In this document: positions 61,492-64,000 of the stretch, one piece after another
How positions within the stretch are numbered: the first letter of the stretch is position 1
Layout: every line of letters starts with the position of its first letter
From: G965197005 sp965197005
GTDB lineage: Bacteria; Pseudomonadota; Gammaproteobacteria; Pseudomonadales; Oceanobacteraceae
NCBI GenBank assembly: GCA_965197005.1
Contig: OZ239982.1
Coordinates: 248,001 to 312,000 of the forward strand
Reading direction: 5' to 3'
Length of the DNA: 64,000 bases
The notes under the pieces: generated by a model
What the model was told of the DNA's origin: nothing
What the model saw: the letters and a program-made list of their open reading frames with translations, nothing else
Databases searched by the model: none
Translations under genes and position numbers: made by a program

Positions 61492-63316
61492 GTTTATATT
61501 ACGCTTTAAAATCAAATATTTAAAATTAGCTACGATGCTTTTTTGTACGGCATTGTTGGTGTCTGGTTGTGATAGTACGCCGTTAAAGTCTGGTAGTACA
61601 GAGCCTTTGGAAAGTGCTGATGATACGGCTTTATTTAGCAAAACCAAAGCAGCAATTAAAGCGCGCGATTTTGAGCTGGCAAGAAAGTATTTGTTTGTTT
61701 TGGATTCTCGTACGCTTGAGCCTACTGCTCGTACACAAAAATTATTGTTGGGGGTGGAGCTGGAGATTGTGAGTGGCAATACTTTGCAGGCTAAGCGTTA
61801 TTTCGATTTATTGAAAAGGAATAAAAATAAGTTAAGTCAGTCGCAGTCACGCCAGCATGCGTTGTTAATCGCTAGGTGGTATGAGGCTAAGGGTATGTTT
61901 TTGGCAGCCGCTCGCCAGCGCATTTTTTTGTCTGGTGATTTAAGCGGGGAGACTTATTACGCTAATCATGAGCAAATTTGGCAAGATTTAATGCGCTTGC
62001 CTTTTGCGGAGCTTACATATCGTGCCAAGGAAATAGAAAAGACGGTTTTGGGGCGTTGGTTGCAGTTGGCTGGTATTGCTAAAAATCCTACGTTAACTTT
62101 AGATGCACAGGTTAAACAAATTCAGTTCTGGCAGCGCCGCTATGCACGTCACCCTGCGGGGCTTAAATTGCCCGGTGGATTGGCTTTGCTAAAGGATTTG
62201 TCTAAAAAACGCCCAGTTAATATTGCGCTTTGGTTGCCGCTAACAGGTCGCTTAGAAAGAACGGGTATTGCTATTCGTGATGGGTTTATGGCCAGTTTTT
62301 ATGCGTCGTTTAAAATGGGTTATGCTGTTCCTAAGGTGCATGTTTTTGATAGTAATAAAATCACTGATGTAGATGAAATGTATGCTCAAGCTAAGGCATT
62401 GGGTGTACAGTGGGTCATCGGTCCTGTTAGTAAGGATAAGGTCAGTCAGTTGGCGGCACGCTCAGATTTGGCGTTGCCCACTTTGGCTCTAAATTATGTG
62501 TTGGAGGAGAATGCGCCTTTTGTTGCAACAGAGAAGCAGACTACAGATAAGACGACGAATAATCTGTATCAGTTTGGTTTGTCTGCGGTTGATGAGGCAA
62601 TAAAGGTGGCTGCTCAGGCTCGGCTTGATGGTCATAAGAATGCTTTGGTTTTGGTTCCTCAGGGGCGTTGGGGAGAGCGAGTGGGGCGTGCTTTTGAGCG
62701 TCATTGGAAAAGTTTGGGTGGGGTGATTAGTGGTCGCCAATATTATCCTAAACGTAAGGATTATAATCCTGATATCCGTCATCTTTTAAATGTAGATGAT
62801 AGTAAGCGTCGTTATACACAAATTAGGCGGTTGTTGCCTGGAAAAGTTGAGTTTGAGCCACGAGCTAGGCAAGATGCGGATTGGTTGTTTATGGTGGCTT
62901 TGCCTAATCAGGCTCGACAAATTAAACCGACATTGGCATTTAATTTTTCTGCAAAGTTGCCTGTTTATGCAACCTCTCATTTGTATGCAGGTAAACAAAG
63001 TCAAGCGGCGAATAATGATTTAAATGGCATTATTTTTTGTGATATGCCTTGGTTGTTGGGTGCTAATGCAGTTGCTCAAGAAATAGATTTGGCGGTCGGT
63101 GAGCAGGGTGCTTATGCGAGGTTGTATGCGCTGGGGGCTGATACTTATCGGCTGCTGCCAAGGGTATTGATGTTAAAGGCCATTCCTTATGGGCAGTTTT
63201 TTGGTTATACAGGTGCGTTGAATATGGATAGCACTGGGAAAATACACCGGCAAACAGAGTGCGCTCGTTTTAAACGGGGGATAGCTGAACCATTAAATGT
63301 AGGAGTGTCGCTATAA
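61484..63316 (+). CDS. lpoA: LpoA-like outer-membrane lipoprotein activator of PBP1A
   Basis: 610 residues (ATG 61484 or 61490). Lipoprotein signal ends LLVSGC. A helical N-terminal domain of TPR-like repeats (about 55-235) is followed by a periplasmic-binding-protein-like domain (about 245-580; IALWLPLTGRLERTGIAIRDGF, QWVIGPVSKDKV). LpoA stimulates PBP1A transpeptidation in the cell wall. Order rsmI<>lpoA-yraN-diaA as in E. coli and Pseudomonas. Confidence 0.93.
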   Translation: MFMFILRFKIKYLKLATMLFCTALLVSGCDSTPLKSGSTEPLESADDTALFSKTKAAIKARDFELARKYLFVLDSRTLEPTARTQKLLLGVELEIVSGNTLQAKRYFDLLKRNKNKLSQSQSRQHALLIARWYEAKGMFLAAARQRIFLSGDLSGETYYANHEQIWQDLMRLPFAELTYRAKEIEKTVLGRWLQLAGIAKNPTLTLDAQVKQIQFWQRRYARHPAGLKLPGGLALLKDLSKKRPVNIALWLPLTGRLERTGIAIRDGFMASFYASFKMGYAVPKVHVFDSNKITDVDEMYAQAKALGVQWVIGPVSKDKVSQLAARSDLALPTLALNYVLEENAPFVATEKQTTDKTTNNLYQFGLSAVDEAIKVAAQARLDGHKNALVLVPQGRWGERVGRAFERHWKSLGGVISGRQYYPKRKDYNPDIRHLLNVDDSKRRYTQIRRLLPGKVEFEPRARQDADWLFMVALPNQARQIKPTLAFNFSAKLPVYATSHLYAGKQSQAANNDLNGIIFCDMPWLLGANAVAQEIDLAVGEQGAYARLYALGADTYRLLPRVLMLKAIPYGQFFGYTGALNMDSTGKIHRQTECARFKRGIAEPLNVGVSL

Positions 63317-63333
63317 AGCATTGCTGGCAAAGG

Positions 63334-63714
63334 TTGCTAATTTGGTTTAGCCAACGCTATGTGAAAGCACAAAGTGCGTATGCCAAGGGCATGGGTATGG
63401 AGCTTAGGGCTAGGCAGTATTTGCAGCGTCAAGGGTTGGTATTTAAGCAGGCTAATTTTCGTGTTAAAGGCGGAGAGATTGACCTTATTATGCAGGATAT
63501 GGATACTTTGGTCTTTGTGGAAGTAAGGTATCGTCAAAGTGCTGCATACGGTAGTGCTAAGGCGAGTATTACTTTACGCAAACAGGCGAGAGTTCGTAAG
63601 GCGGCTAAGTTGTATTTGCAACGGTATTATAAGCAGTTGCCTGCTTGTCGTTTTGATGCGGTTTGTATTGAGGGTGAACAACCTCATATACAGTGGATAA
63701 AAAGTGCGTTTTAA
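63334..63714 (+). CDS. yraN: YraN/UPF0102-family endonuclease-like protein
   Basis: 126 residues of the YraN family: GMGMELRARQYLQRQGL, KGGEIDLIMQDMDTLVFVEVRYR (restriction-endonuclease-like fold with Glu/Asp and Gln motif) and CRFDAVCI. The start is TTG 63334, 18 bp after the lpoA stop; the next ATG would drop the N-terminus. Function not established. Confidence 0.88.
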   Translation: MLIWFSQRYVKAQSAYAKGMGMELRARQYLQRQGLVFKQANFRVKGGEIDLIMQDMDTLVFVEVRYRQSAAYGSAKASITLRKQARVRKAAKLYLQRYYKQLPACRFDAVCIEGEQPHIQWIKSAF

Positions 63715-63739
63715 TTAACTCAACATAGAAGAGAAAATA

Positions 63740-64000
63740 ATGCAAAATCGAATTAAACAACATTTTATTAATAGTATTGAGGCTAAACAACAAGCAGCTA
63801 ATAGTTTGCCAGATGCGATTTTACAAGCAGGTCAGGTAATGGTAGATAGCCTGTTACATGGGGGTAAAATTTTATCCTGTGGTAATGGGGGGTCTGCGGG
63901 GGATAGCCAGCATTTTTCCTCTGAGTTGCTTAATCGCTTTGAGCGAGAACGTCCTGCGCTACCTGCTATGGCGTTGACTACTGATGCGTCAACAATTACG
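63740..64000 (+). CDS. diaA: SIS-domain phosphoheptose isomerase-like protein DiaA (3' partial)
   Basis: First 87 codons are in the window (MQNRIKQHFINSIEAKQQAANSL...). A SIS domain with the substrate-loop CGNGGSAGDSQHFSSELLNRFERERPALPA matches DiaA/GmhA. DiaA promotes DnaA assembly at oriC; GmhA is the ADP-heptose enzyme. The gene order rsmI<>lpoA-yraN favours DiaA. AGAAGAG upstream. Continues past base 64000. Confidence 0.88.
   Translation, partial: MQNRIKQHFINSIEAKQQAANSLPDAILQAGQVMVDSLLHGGKILSCGNGGSAGDSQHFSSELLNRFERERPALPAMALTTDASTIT

Noticed and set aside
61492..61779. N-terminal extension of RsmI
   Set aside because: It runs antisense through lpoA and has no family similarity; ATG 61491 gives the normal length.

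Overview
The window is AT-rich chromosomal DNA from a gammaproteobacterium. Gene order points to the Pseudomonadales/Oceanospirillales side: a cbrA-cbrB pair with a sigma54-type promoter and sRNA-like region just downstream (the position of crcZ in Pseudomonas), a parA-cheW-cheW-DUF2802 block, GatCAB, and rnpB-rsmI<>lpoA-yraN-diaA. The genus cannot be fixed from the sequence. Most of the window is housekeeping. I see no insertion sequence, prophage, CRISPR array, rRNA or tRNA.

Layout. 1-4.3 kb: cbrA (5' end outside the window), cbrB, then a regulatory/RNA region with a palindromic candidate CbrB site, a GG-N10-GC promoter, a ~220-nt candidate CrcZ-type RNA and a terminator, followed by 19 perfect 8-bp repeats. 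4.6-10.3 kb: carA-carB-greA and a YitT-type membrane protein. 10.3-12.8 kb: thyA and lgt (minus strand), then an NRDE protein. 12.8-16.9 kb: an L,D-transpeptidase and a YcbK-type Tat protein flanking a sphingomyelinase lipoprotein gene broken by an in-frame TAA. 16.9-17.9 kb: azlC and an azlD also broken by an in-frame TAA. 18-22.6 kb: autotransporter, TauE/SafE transporter, HAD phosphatase, imelysin-like lipoprotein. 22.6-28.8 kb: recQ, gshA, tex. 29-33 kb: a secreted beta-helix protein and a neutral-ceramidase-family lipoprotein. 33.2-38.7 kb: bfd-like ferredoxin, ppnP, speA, a small conserved protein, a YfaZ-like protein, htpG. 38.8-44.8 kb: response regulator plus CheC-like protein, an unknown membrane protein, DUF2802, cheW, a CheW-domain protein carrying a 70-copy pentapeptide repeat, and parA. 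45-46.4 kb: CMD/AhpD-like protein, rhodanese and a divergent BigR-like ArsR regulator. 46.6-49.9 kb: gatCAB. 50-54.6 kb: surface protein with a C-terminal sorting-like tail, a small coiled-coil protein, rpmB-rpmG, mutM, an outer-membrane barrel protein. 54.8-57.4 kb: prfB (programmed frameshift) and lysS. 57.5-59.3 kb: a small accessory island with yefM-yoeB and two unknown cassette-like genes followed by attC-like sequences. 59.4-64 kb: LysE exporter, rnpB, rsmI, lpoA, yraN and the start of diaA.

The most notable observation is the stretch after cbrB. Three short stem-loops each display exactly 18 nt of almost pure A-R-N triplets, the length needed to fill the six distal-face sites of one Hfq hexamer. 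They lie downstream of a sigma54-type promoter and a TGTTAC/GTAACA palindrome, and end at a terminator. This looks like a compact CrcZ-type decoy RNA for carbon catabolite control. Other points of interest are the sphingomyelinase/ceramidase pair, the 350-residue acidic repeat linker in a CheW protein, the integrase-less attC-like cluster, and two neighbouring genes each interrupted by one in-frame TAA.
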